A stretch of DNA of 5,695 nt from Methanobacteriota archaeon. Its GTDB lineage: Archaea > Thermoplasmatota > Poseidoniia > Poseidoniales > Poseidoniaceae. A program made the position numbers and the translations under genes. Position 1 is the stretch's first letter. Each line of letters opens with the position of its first letter. This document shows, in pieces, positions 1 through 5,695 of the stretch. The DNA is taken from NCBI GenBank assembly GCA_002725275.1, contig PBOE01000045.1, forward strand, positions 3,398 to 9,092. Reading direction: 5' to 3'. The notes under the pieces are model-generated. The model ran no database searches and was not told the origin of the DNA. It saw nothing but the letters and a program-made list of their open reading frames with translations.

Positions 1-854
1 TCGATGACGGTTCCAGCATCAACACCGTTGATGAAGAAACTGTATCCCTGACCGACCACGACCATGACCTGAATGAACGACCATTCGTCCACCTCAACGG
101 TACCGTTGGAGACGGGGTGCCGAGCAAGACTGTATTCCGAGGAGAAGGCCACTCGGTCGTTGTTCAGGTAGAGGCCCCATCCATAATCGCCTTTCATCAT
201 CACGAACTGGTTGGTGTCGAGGCTGTAAGGGTGGACCCAGGCCGAGAGTTCAAGATGGGACACGTTGGTCATGTCCAAGTTGTCGTCGTGGTCAAAGATC
301 ACATGGTCGCTCTCGCCGTCAAATCGGAGCGCATAGTCGGCACCCGGTCCAATTTCGACCACGCCGTAAACAGGGAAATACTGCGGGTCGTTTTCCAAGT
401 CGTTCCACGTGCCGGGGTCGATGTTCCCCATGTTGGTGCTGGCGATGTGAACGTAGTCCTCATCACCGCCTTCCGAGGGTTGGTCTTCGCCCCAGTTTCG
501 GTAGAGGAACGGCGTGCCGTCGTGCCAGCGGTAGTCGTCCGAGTCGTGGTCGGACAGACCCGTCCACAAGTGGCGAGACTGGTTGTCCCAAGAGGCAAAC
601 GTTTCGAACAGCCAGGTGTTTTCTTCCTCATCATCCACCGTGACGAGGAAACCGTCCAGCGATCGTGCGTAAGAGGCCGCATCCTCCCATGACGAAGCGG
701 TGAGCAAGTGGTAGGTGTTGTTGTTGGCAGGGTTCACTGCGGTATGGAGAACACCCATTCCATCGTCGTCGTGCGCGTCGGCCGATGCGGTTGAGATAAG
801 CGGGGATGCAAGACTGAGCACGAAAAGACCGACCAAGAAAACGGCGTTCTTCAT
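1..854 (-). CDS. Secreted C-type lectin-like / LamG domain protein (N-terminal part, runs off left edge)
   Basis: Reading leftwards from the ATG at 854-852, the frame stays open for 284 codons to the window edge, so the C-terminus is missing. Residues 1-25 look like a Sec signal peptide: a short charged start (MKN), a hydrophobic core, and a likely cleavage site TASA|DA. There is no lipobox cysteine. Residues about 45-168 resemble a C-type-lectin-like domain: LWTGLSD (96-102, the family's WIGL region), WHDGTPF (110-116), NWGEDQPS (120-127, in the place of the EPN/QPD sugar-specificity loop) and TWND (149-152, the WND calcium-site motif). Residues about 173-284 resemble a LamG/concanavalin-like beta sandwich (ALRFDG, LELSAWVHPY, WGLYLNN, FFINGVDAG). 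The visible part has no cysteine, so the usual lectin-fold disulfides are absent, and it is rich in Asp and Glu. It probably acts outside the cell or on its surface, binding glycans or particles; the ligand is unknown. Overlapping frames on both strands lack these motifs and are shadows. Confidence 0.88.
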   Translation of the reverse strand, partial: MKNAVFLVGLFVLSLASPLISTASADAHDDDGMGVLHTAVNPANNNTYHLLTASSWEDAASYARSLDGFLVTVDDEEENTWLFETFASWDNQSRHLWTGLSDHDSDDYRWHDGTPFLYRNWGEDQPSEGGDEDYVHIASTNMGNIDPGTWNDLENDPQYFPVYGVVEIGPGADYALRFDGESDHVIFDHDDNLDMTNVSHLELSAWVHPYSLDTNQFVMMKGDYGWGLYLNNDRVAFSSEYSLARHPVSNGTVEVDEWSFIQVMVVVGQGYSFFINGVDAGTVI

Positions 855-872
855 GGTCTCCACCAAGGCGGG

Positions 873-882
873 TTTGTATATC
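873..882 (-). promoter_or_regulatory. Candidate archaeal TATA-like box for the lectin gene
   Basis: On the minus strand this reads GATATACAAA, the most AT-rich decamer in a GC-rich intergenic region. Its centre lies about 23 bases upstream of the ATG at 854. If the cell is an archaeon, TATA-to-start spacing of about 25 bases would put transcription at or next to the ATG, giving a leaderless or nearly leaderless message. A GGAG at 858-861 (minus strand), only three bases from the ATG, is too close to be a comfortable ribosome binding site. The element could also serve the plus-strand reductase gene with a leader of about 60 bases. The call is from position and composition only. Confidence 0.35.
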
Positions 883-926
883 AATCACATGGTTCGGGCA
901 CAGGACCGAGAACTCCCGGTACTCAA

Positions 927-944
927 CACCACGACGTGCTGGTG
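927..944. promoter_or_regulatory. Imperfect dyad in divergent intergenic region, possible operator
   Basis: The 18 bases CACCACGACGTGCTGGTG form an imperfect palindrome. The five-base arms CACCA and TGGTG pair perfectly around a central ACGT, and 14 of 18 positions are symmetric. It ends 21 bases before the preferred ATG of the reductase gene, a plausible place for a dimeric regulator. A palindrome of this quality can arise by chance in GC-rich DNA, and no regulator is encoded nearby. Confidence 0.2.
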
Positions 945-965
945 CCGTTCAACCATTCAAATACG

Positions 966-1451
966 ATGCTAAACCCAAGTCGCCCCATGCACGATGAAGT
1001 AAACACCCGAATTCAAGGCCTTCTTGAGGGTGAAACCGATTGGGTGGCCGCCATGGCGACGGTGGTCTGTGAACTTCATCACGGGTTTGACCACTTTCAC
1101 TGGACGGGCTTTTACCGAACCACCGAACCCGGCATCCTCAAAATTGGTCCGTACCAGGGCGGACACGGTTGCCTCTACATTCCGTATGACAAAGGTATCT
1201 GTGGCGCTGCGGCCCGAACGGGACAGACGCAAGACGTGCCCGATGTCCACGCACGCCCTGAACACATTGCGTGCAGTTCAACCACCAACAGCGAAGTCGT
1301 GGTTCCGGTGAAGGACAGCAACGGAAACGTCGTGGCCGTGTTGGACGTTGATTCAGACACACCTGCAGCATTCTCGGAGCAAGACGTGGCGTTTCTTGAG
1401 GGGATTTGCGATTACTTGGGGCAGGCGTTTCACGGGCCGGAACATCACTGA
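966..1451 (+). CDS. msrC: Free methionine-(R)-sulfoxide reductase (fRMsr), GAF domain
   Basis: Predicted cytosolic enzyme of 161 residues, essentially one GAF domain, close to the usual fRMsr length. The family reduces free L-methionine-(R)-sulfoxide to methionine, usually with electrons from thioredoxin. Diagnostic stretches are WTGFY (46-50), GPYQG (61-65), KGICG (76-80), HIACSS (100-105), NSEVVVPV (108-115) and VLDVDS (125-130). The three family cysteines are present as Cys69, Cys79 and Cys103; their spacing of 10 and 24 residues matches Cys84/94/118 of the E. coli enzyme as I recall it. Glu110, Asp127 and Asp129 match the acidic substrate-pocket residues. The ATG at 966 is preferred because its N-terminal length before the LLEGETDW segment matches E. 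coli YebR/MsrC. The ATG at 987 is a real alternative: it has an AT-rich patch about 25 bases upstream. The GTG at 936 would add a non-conserved leader. No Shine-Dalgarno sequence is evident. The stop overlaps the end of the convergent helicase gene. Identification is firm; the exact start is not. Confidence 0.92.
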   Translation: MLNPSRPMHDEVNTRIQGLLEGETDWVAAMATVVCELHHGFDHFHWTGFYRTTEPGILKIGPYQGGHGCLYIPYDKGICGAAARTGQTQDVPDVHARPEHIACSSTTNSEVVVPVKDSNGNVVAVLDVDSDTPAAFSEQDVAFLEGICDYLGQAFHGPEHH

Positions 1452-4400
1452 AGCTTCTTGCCGCCGATACGAAGGTCGGTTTGCAACGGCATTTGGTGCT
1501 CCCATGCAAATTCCTTCACGATGCGCCATGCCTTTTCTGAACCTTCGTAGTCTTTCACATCGATGATTTTGTTCCGTGTGTTGGCCTTGAAGGCCGCCAC
1601 GGGCTCGGCGTTTCTGAACACGAGGTAGGCCGAGCCAAAGCCGAAGCGTTCCTTCATGATGTCAGCAAAGTAAGGAGCGATGGGGTCGGAGGGAGGGAGG
1701 ACGAAATCCCGAATCGGAGGAATTGACTTGGCTTCCTGCAACAATTCTTTTCGTCCCCAGCAAACCTGATGGAAATCTTCAATGAGGAACCCCTTGATCA
1801 GGGTCTCGTCTTCCTCAAAGGCATTGAGAACGGCTTTCAACTCCTCGGGTTTGAACGAGGGACCGGCCAGTTGCGTGAGTTGTCGCAGGGTGATAACGGG
1901 GAATTTTTCGACGAGTTTGCGAATGTACTCTTTGCGGAGTTCAGCCCTGTCAACCCCCTCGGGAACAAACACGCTTCGGAAACCGCCTCTGAAATCCTGA
2001 ACGATGTGCCCTGTGCGAATCAAAGGCTGGACAAGTTTGCGGAACTCGGATTGCGATAACGCATGCCGCTCCTTGAACAGGTTGGGGTCAGAGTGACTGC
2101 TGAAGAACTCAACGATGTCCCAGAGTTCCTCGTCGGCCGGTTGGTTTCGAATGGCCAGGATTTCCTGGAAGTGCTCGTAAGAGGCCCAGACTTGGTGCCC
2201 CCGCAAGTTGATGCCTTGGTGAAGGCGATGCGCGCTTGCCATGCTTTTGAGGTCGACGCGATAGAGCTCACTCCGCCCCCGAAGCGCAAAGTCATCGCGA
2301 ATTTCGTCGACGACCTTAAGCGCCATGATTTCGTTTTCGTGTCGCGTGGACTGATGGAGGTGATGCTTGTGGAAGAGGGCTCGCTCGGCAATTTCACGTG
2401 GCTGCGGGTCCACCACGGCACCCCGAATCATCCGCTCACCCGTGACCTTGAACCCGATGCCCTCGAGGGCTTTTCTCGTGGTGTCGTCAACGGCCGTGAT
2501 CGGTTCGCTGTTGAAGTTCGAGAGCACGCTGACGTCGACCAGTTGGGCCGCATGGTTCTCAAGCAAGATTTCGAACGCCTCACAGAATTCATCGAGGTAG
2601 GCCGTTGGTACGTGCAAATCTTTGATCTCGAGGTAGTCGTTGACCTTGAACATCAACACCTTGCCGATGGGGTCCACGCCCTTGAAAATCGGGAGGTACC
2701 AGCCACGATCGAGGACACTGCGAACCTCCCAGATGAATCGTGAGACGTACGGGTCCGATTGCGTAAGGATGCGGACCGTGCGGTCTTCACGGCGCGGCCG
2801 CATCAACTCGTCAACCTCGTCCGGTGCGCAAAAGAAGGCCTCAGGTTCGGGAACCAGGGCCATGACCTTGGCGATTCGTCCTGCTTTCTCGAGGTTCATC
2901 AGGGCCACCGTTAGGTCTTCAAAACTCCGTGAAACGTAAAACCGGAGGGTGCTGGCCTTGACGGGGCCCATGCGCCGGACCACTTCCTCGAGAGCATCTT
3001 CGAACGACAGGGTTGGATAGACATCCTGCACTCGATGGAACAGCGACAAGCGACGACGACGGCCTGCAACCTCCTCGAATTGTTTGACGACCAGCATTTG
3101 TCGCTCAAGGTTGCTCAACGCGTTTTTGAGGTCGCGTTGCAGCGATTTATGTTCGTCACCTTTTGGATAACCGGCCATGATTTCTTGCCGTGTCACGTTT
3201 TCCCCGGGTGGAATTTTGGTGAGGATTTCTTCCTCCATCGGCCCCAGCCAAGGCTCCGGCTTTAATCCGAGCAACATCGGAATGTTTCGCTTGGTGGTGT
3301 AGCCGATTCGGTTGTGAAGAAGCCGGCCCATCACGACGTCGGAGTCGAGTTGAACATCGGTCCAATCGTTGAAGGCAAATTCGTCAACCCGATAGAGAAG
3401 TTCCTGTTGTTTTTGAAACAAGACGTGCTCGTTGAACGCGGTGAAACTGTCGCCGTACTGCTTGAAGGATTTGTCGAGCACCATGTTCTGTATCCACCGA
3501 TACTCGACGACTTCTTCTTCACCGCCCGTGAGGCGATGTTCATCGATTTTCAAGATGTATTCGGCATCGTCGGTTTGAATGAAGAAACCAACCGAGATCA
3601 CGTTTCGACCCTCAAGTTCGTGAAGAGCCCGTTCGATGAGGGTGCGGGGGAACGGCAATCGTTCGACCATCTCGTCCGAGGTTTTCGGCCCCTCCGAGCC
3701 CAGCATTTCGATGATTTTGACGCGCAGGGCTTCCTGCGGGTCGCCCAGCGAACGCTCCTCCCAAGCCGTCGGTTTGGTGCCCTCGAAAGCGGTGGCCATG
3801 GAATACGTCAGCCCGGAGGTGTGGAGTTCGAGCAGGTTTTCCACCTCTTTGCCTCCGGCCACCGCAAGGCAGCCAAGCGTCCCATGAACCTCCGCCATGT
3901 AGGGGGCGAACCACTTTCCGTCGAGTTCCTCCTGACCCGTACCGTCAAGTTTGGTGATTTGGCCGGACTGACACAGTTCTTCCACCCAACTCCGGACCGT
4001 GTCGTGCGGGATGTCGGCAAGTTTCTCCTTGTAGAGCGGGTTGTTGAATTCTCGGTCCAATCCGCCGCCGTGACTCATCAGCCTGAACAGTTCCTTGGCG
4101 CTGGTGGGGACAGGAGCCTTGTCGGCGTAGTAGGTTGTGAGTTGTTCCGAGGAGAGTTCGGTGGCAAGGGACCGTGTTCCCAACAGCCGCTGAAGGATGG
4201 ACGGGTCGATGTCCTTCACCAAGAACGCACGCGTCTTCATCGACATCAAATCCTCAAACGCCGACATGAAGAGGGACATGCCGAGTCGAGATGGCACGAC
4301 GACCTTGTTGTGCACAATGCGAGCATCACCTGCGACGCAGGCCGTCAGGAAGTGCTCGAGGCCAATGAGGTCAATATCCCCGAACATGATCTCGCTCTTG

Positions 4401-5695
4401 GCTTCACGCATCAGCAAACTGCTGTCCATCGTTCGGTGCTTCTGGAGCAGCGCTTCGGCCCGTTGTTGGAATTGCTGAGGACTGATTTCCTCTGCCCCCA
4501 TCCGTTTGGGGATGATGAGTGAACGACCGGAGACTTCCCTGAACCGCTTGGCGAAGATTTGGGTATTGATGATGTAGCGTTCAATCACCTCGTGGTGGTT
4601 GTTTTCCCGGAAAGCGGTGTACATCGCACCCGGGTCAACCTCTTGGGAGGTTTTGAGGAGCAGCCCGTTCTCGTCAAAGGACATCTCGATCACGGCGATG
4701 TTGTTGGCCTCGGCCAGCCCGGCCATGAAATAGCCCAGGGCTGTGTTGAACCCACGACCTCGGCAGGTGGTGATCATGTAGGTTGGGAAGGCCCCAGAGA
4801 TGACTTGTTCGACCAGGATTCGGCGTGAGTCAGGCACCTGGAAGGAATCCAACGAATGTTCCTCGAGGTGGCGCGCAATGGCGTTGGCCACCTCGTTTGA
4901 CAGGCCGTAGACGTCCCGAAGCAGGATGCGTGGGTCTTGTTCGCGACGGAGGGCCACGATGCAGTGGCCGATGAGGTCGAGCAGCGCCTGAGAGAGTTCC
5001 CTGCTTCGACTTCGTGCTTCACCCGACCACGAAGGAATGGTCGGTCGATGACCGGTGACGCTCGTGACGTTCACCCGAGTTCCTTGGATGTTGGTCACCC
5101 GGTACGTCGACCCACCCAGCAAAATCACATCGCTGGTCCGCAAGTTGGATACGAAGGACCCCGACAGTTTCCCGAGAATGGAGCCTTCGGCGTTGAACAC
5201 CAGGTAGGAATTGTCCGGTGCGATGGTTCCGATGTTGGTGTAGTAAATCATTCTCGAGTAGCCGCGCTTTCCGAAGATGTTCTCTTCCCAGTCAATCCAA
5301 ATCCTGCGCTCTTCTTCGAGCATGTCCAGCACTTCGATGAAATCGTCGTACTCGAAGTTCCGATAGGACCACGAATTCACGATGATTTCGTAGGCCTCAT
5401 CGATGTCCAATTCGTTGATGATGACGAGGCCGATGATGAACTGCGCCACAACGTCAAGGCAATTCTGTGGGAAGTCAAGCCGGTCCATGTCACCGGTCTG
5501 GATCGCAGCCTGAAGGGCCGCCAGTTCGATGAGGTCGTCCACGCTGGTCGGTAAGAATCGCGCACGAGGAATACCGCCCACGTGGTGGCCAGCGCGACCA
5601 ATGCGCTGCAAGGCGGTTGCGATGTCGCCGGGACTGCCGACCTGAAGAACCAAATCGACCGAGCCAATGTCGATACCCATTTCGAGTGAGGAGGA
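1445..5695 (-). CDS. lhr: Lhr-type superfamily 2 ATP-dependent helicase (C-terminal 1416 codons, runs off right edge)
   Basis: The frame is open from the window edge at 5695 to the TGA at 1447-1445. The Met at 5680 is internal: the codons before it read SSSLE, giving the Lhr motif V SSSLEMGIDIG. Numbering from that Met, motif VI QRIGRAGH is at 25-32, with Arg26 and Arg29 the likely ATP-contacting arginines. A winged-helix region follows (about 75-140), then the Lhr beta-barrel (about 145-221: LVFNAEGSILGKL, DVILLGGSTYRV, and WSGE at 218-221, matching the family WxGE). Next comes the Lhr core domain 4 (about 222-500: CRGRGFNTALGYFMAGL, VVPSRLGMSLF). The extension beyond 500 holds several winged-helix segments, including about 650-718, which resembles the Lhr C-terminal domain, and two related modules (893-1050 and 1245-1402). 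Lhr proteins are 3'-to-5' translocases linked to DNA repair. Walker A, DEAH and RecA1 must lie off the right edge. Adding a typical 330-400 residues, the full protein would be about 1,750-1,800 residues, longer than E. coli Lhr (about 1,540). Confidence 0.93.
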   Translation of the reverse strand, partial: SSSLEMGIDIGSVDLVLQVGSPGDIATALQRIGRAGHHVGGIPRARFLPTSVDDLIELAALQAAIQTGDMDRLDFPQNCLDVVAQFIIGLVIINELDIDEAYEIIVNSWSYRNFEYDDFIEVLDMLEEERRIWIDWEENIFGKRGYSRMIYYTNIGTIAPDNSYLVFNAEGSILGKLSGSFVSNLRTSDVILLGGSTYRVTNIQGTRVNVTSVTGHRPTIPSWSGEARSRSRELSQALLDLIGHCIVALRREQDPRILLRDVYGLSNEVANAIARHLEEHSLDSFQVPDSRRILVEQVISGAFPTYMITTCRGRGFNTALGYFMAGLAEANNIAVIEMSFDENGLLLKTSQEVDPGAMYTAFRENNHHEVIERYIINTQIFAKRFREVSGRSLIIPKRMGAEEISPQQFQQRAEALLQKHRTMDSSLLMREAKSEIMFGDIDLIGLEHFLTACVAGDARIVHNKVVVPSRLGMSLFMSAFEDLMSMKTRAFLVKDIDPSILQRLLGTRSLATELSSEQLTTYYADKAPVPTSAKELFRLMSHGGGLDREFNNPLYKEKLADIPHDTVRSWVEELCQSGQITKLDGTGQEELDGKWFAPYMAEVHGTLGCLAVAGGKEVENLLELHTSGLTYSMATAFEGTKPTAWEERSLGDPQEALRVKIIEMLGSEGPKTSDEMVERLPFPRTLIERALHELEGRNVISVGFFIQTDDAEYILKIDEHRLTGGEEEVVEYRWIQNMVLDKSFKQYGDSFTAFNEHVLFQKQQELLYRVDEFAFNDWTDVQLDSDVVMGRLLHNRIGYTTKRNIPMLLGLKPEPWLGPMEEEILTKIPPGENVTRQEIMAGYPKGDEHKSLQRDLKNALSNLERQMLVVKQFEEVAGRRRRLSLFHRVQDVYPTLSFEDALEEVVRRMGPVKASTLRFYVSRSFEDLTVALMNLEKAGRIAKVMALVPEPEAFFCAPDEVDELMRPRREDRTVRILTQSDPYVSRFIWEVRSVLDRGWYLPIFKGVDPIGKVLMFKVNDYLEIKDLHVPTAYLDEFCEAFEILLENHAAQLVDVSVLSNFNSEPITAVDDTTRKALEGIGFKVTGERMIRGAVVDPQPREIAERALFHKHHLHQSTRHENEIMALKVVDEIRDDFALRGRSELYRVDLKSMASAHRLHQGINLRGHQVWASYEHFQEILAIRNQPADEELWDIVEFFSSHSDPNLFKERHALSQSEFRKLVQPLIRTGHIVQDFRGGFRSVFVPEGVDRAELRKEYIRKLVEKFPVITLRQLTQLAGPSFKPEELKAVLNAFEEDETLIKGFLIEDFHQVCWGRKELLQEAKSIPPIRDFVLPPSDPIAPYFADIMKERFGFGSAYLVFRNAEPVAAFKANTRNKIIDVKDYEGSEKAWRIVKEFAWEHQMPLQTDLRIGGKKLQ
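1475..1948 (-). other. Helicase C-terminal module, copy 2 (winged helix + AlkZ-like segment)
   Basis: Residues about 1245-1402 of the helicase, ending nine residues before its C-terminus. It has the same order as copy 1: SFKPEELKAVLNAFEEDETL (1275-1294), the wing segment FHQVCWGRKELL, then FVLPPSDPIAPYFADIMKER (1326-1345), AYLVFRNAEPVAAFKANTRN (1351-1370), IIDVKDYEG and an amphipathic helix to about 1399. Aligned with copy 1, SDP matches SDP, YLVFRNAEPVAAFK matches YLPIFKGVDPIGKVLMFK, and IIDVKDY matches LEIKDLH. Sequence identity is low, so an old duplication is likely; no DNA-level repeat is visible. Confidence 0.5.
2531..3004 (-). other. Helicase C-terminal module, copy 1 (winged helix + AlkZ-like segment)
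   Basis: Residues about 893-1050 of the helicase, numbered from the Met at 5680. The module begins with a winged-helix pattern (SFEDLTVALMNLEKAGRIAK at 919-938, then AFFCAPDEVDEL). It continues into ILTQSDPYVSRFIWEV (971-986), WYLPIFKGVDPIGKVLMFK (994-1012), LEIKDLH (1017-1023) and a helix to about 1047. The order 'SDP - helix - YLP.(F/Y).. - G.. - K - hydrophobic strand' resembles the C-terminal part of AlkZ/YcaQ (HTH_42) DNA glycosylases and related Lhr C-terminal domains. This was judged by eye from the protein and not by profile search. No catalytic residue can be assigned. Confidence 0.5.

Noticed and set aside
117..692. 191-codon open frame on the plus strand, opposite the lectin gene
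   Set aside because: Valine- and arginine-rich low-complexity translation typical of an antisense shadow; the minus-strand frame has a signal peptide and two recognisable domains.
299..888. Minus-strand open frames 299-682 and 631-888
   Set aside because: They are out of frame with the lectin coding sequence that covers the same bases and have no domain features; both are shadows.
936..965. GTG at 936 as start of the reductase
   Set aside because: It would add ten residues without family conservation; the ATG at 966 gives an N-terminus matching known fRMsr length.
2063..2743. 226-codon open frame on the plus strand
   Set aside because: Antisense to the helicase C-terminal region, no motifs; shadow of the real gene.
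3314..4522. 402-codon open frame on the plus strand, antisense to the helicase
   Set aside because: It lies wholly within the well-supported helicase coding region and has no recognisable domain; a long antisense open frame is expected from the codon bias of a GC-rich gene.
5678..5680. ATG at 5680 as the true start of the helicase
   Set aside because: The five codons before it complete Lhr motif V (SSSLEMGIDIG), and a helicase cannot begin at motif V; the gene continues past the window edge.
1..5695. CRISPR, transposon, toxin-antitoxin, phage-defence island or other novel system
   Set aside because: No direct-repeat arrays, terminal inverted repeats, transposase or integrase motifs, small paired genes or RNA genes were seen; the three genes have separate familiar roles. 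The Lhr protein alone is not evidence of a defence system.

Overview
This window appears to be ordinary chromosome from a moderately GC-rich (roughly mid-50s percent by eye) marine prokaryote. Three things point towards an archaeon, possibly a Thermoplasmatota / Marine Group II-like lineage: a very long Lhr-family helicase, a strongly acidic cysteine-free secreted protein, and start regions with no convincing ribosome binding site but a TATA-like box about 23 bases upstream. This assignment is an inference from style and not from any marker gene. No rRNA, tRNA, CRISPR array, insertion sequence or plasmid/phage gene was seen.

Layout: (1) Positions 1-854, minus strand, hold the first 284 codons of a secreted protein: signal peptide, C-type-lectin-like domain, then a LamG/concanavalin-like domain that runs off the left edge. 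(2) Positions 855-965 are a short divergent intergenic region with a TATA-like element and an imperfect dyad. (3) Positions 966-1451, plus strand, encode a GAF-domain free methionine-(R)-sulfoxide reductase with its three catalytic-type cysteines. (4) Positions 1445-5695, minus strand, hold the last 1416 codons of an Lhr-type superfamily 2 helicase; its ATPase N-terminus lies beyond the right edge. Genes 3 and 4 converge and their stop codons overlap by 7 bases.

The three genes do not form an obvious shared pathway: cell-surface carbohydrate or particle recognition, repair of an oxidised free amino acid, and nucleic-acid unwinding or repair. A loose oxidative-damage link between the reductase and the helicase is possible, but the convergent orientation does not support co-transcription. 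The least ordinary feature is the helicase's long C-terminal extension, which appears to contain two related copies of a winged-helix plus AlkZ-like module. I did not find a convincing new multi-gene system.
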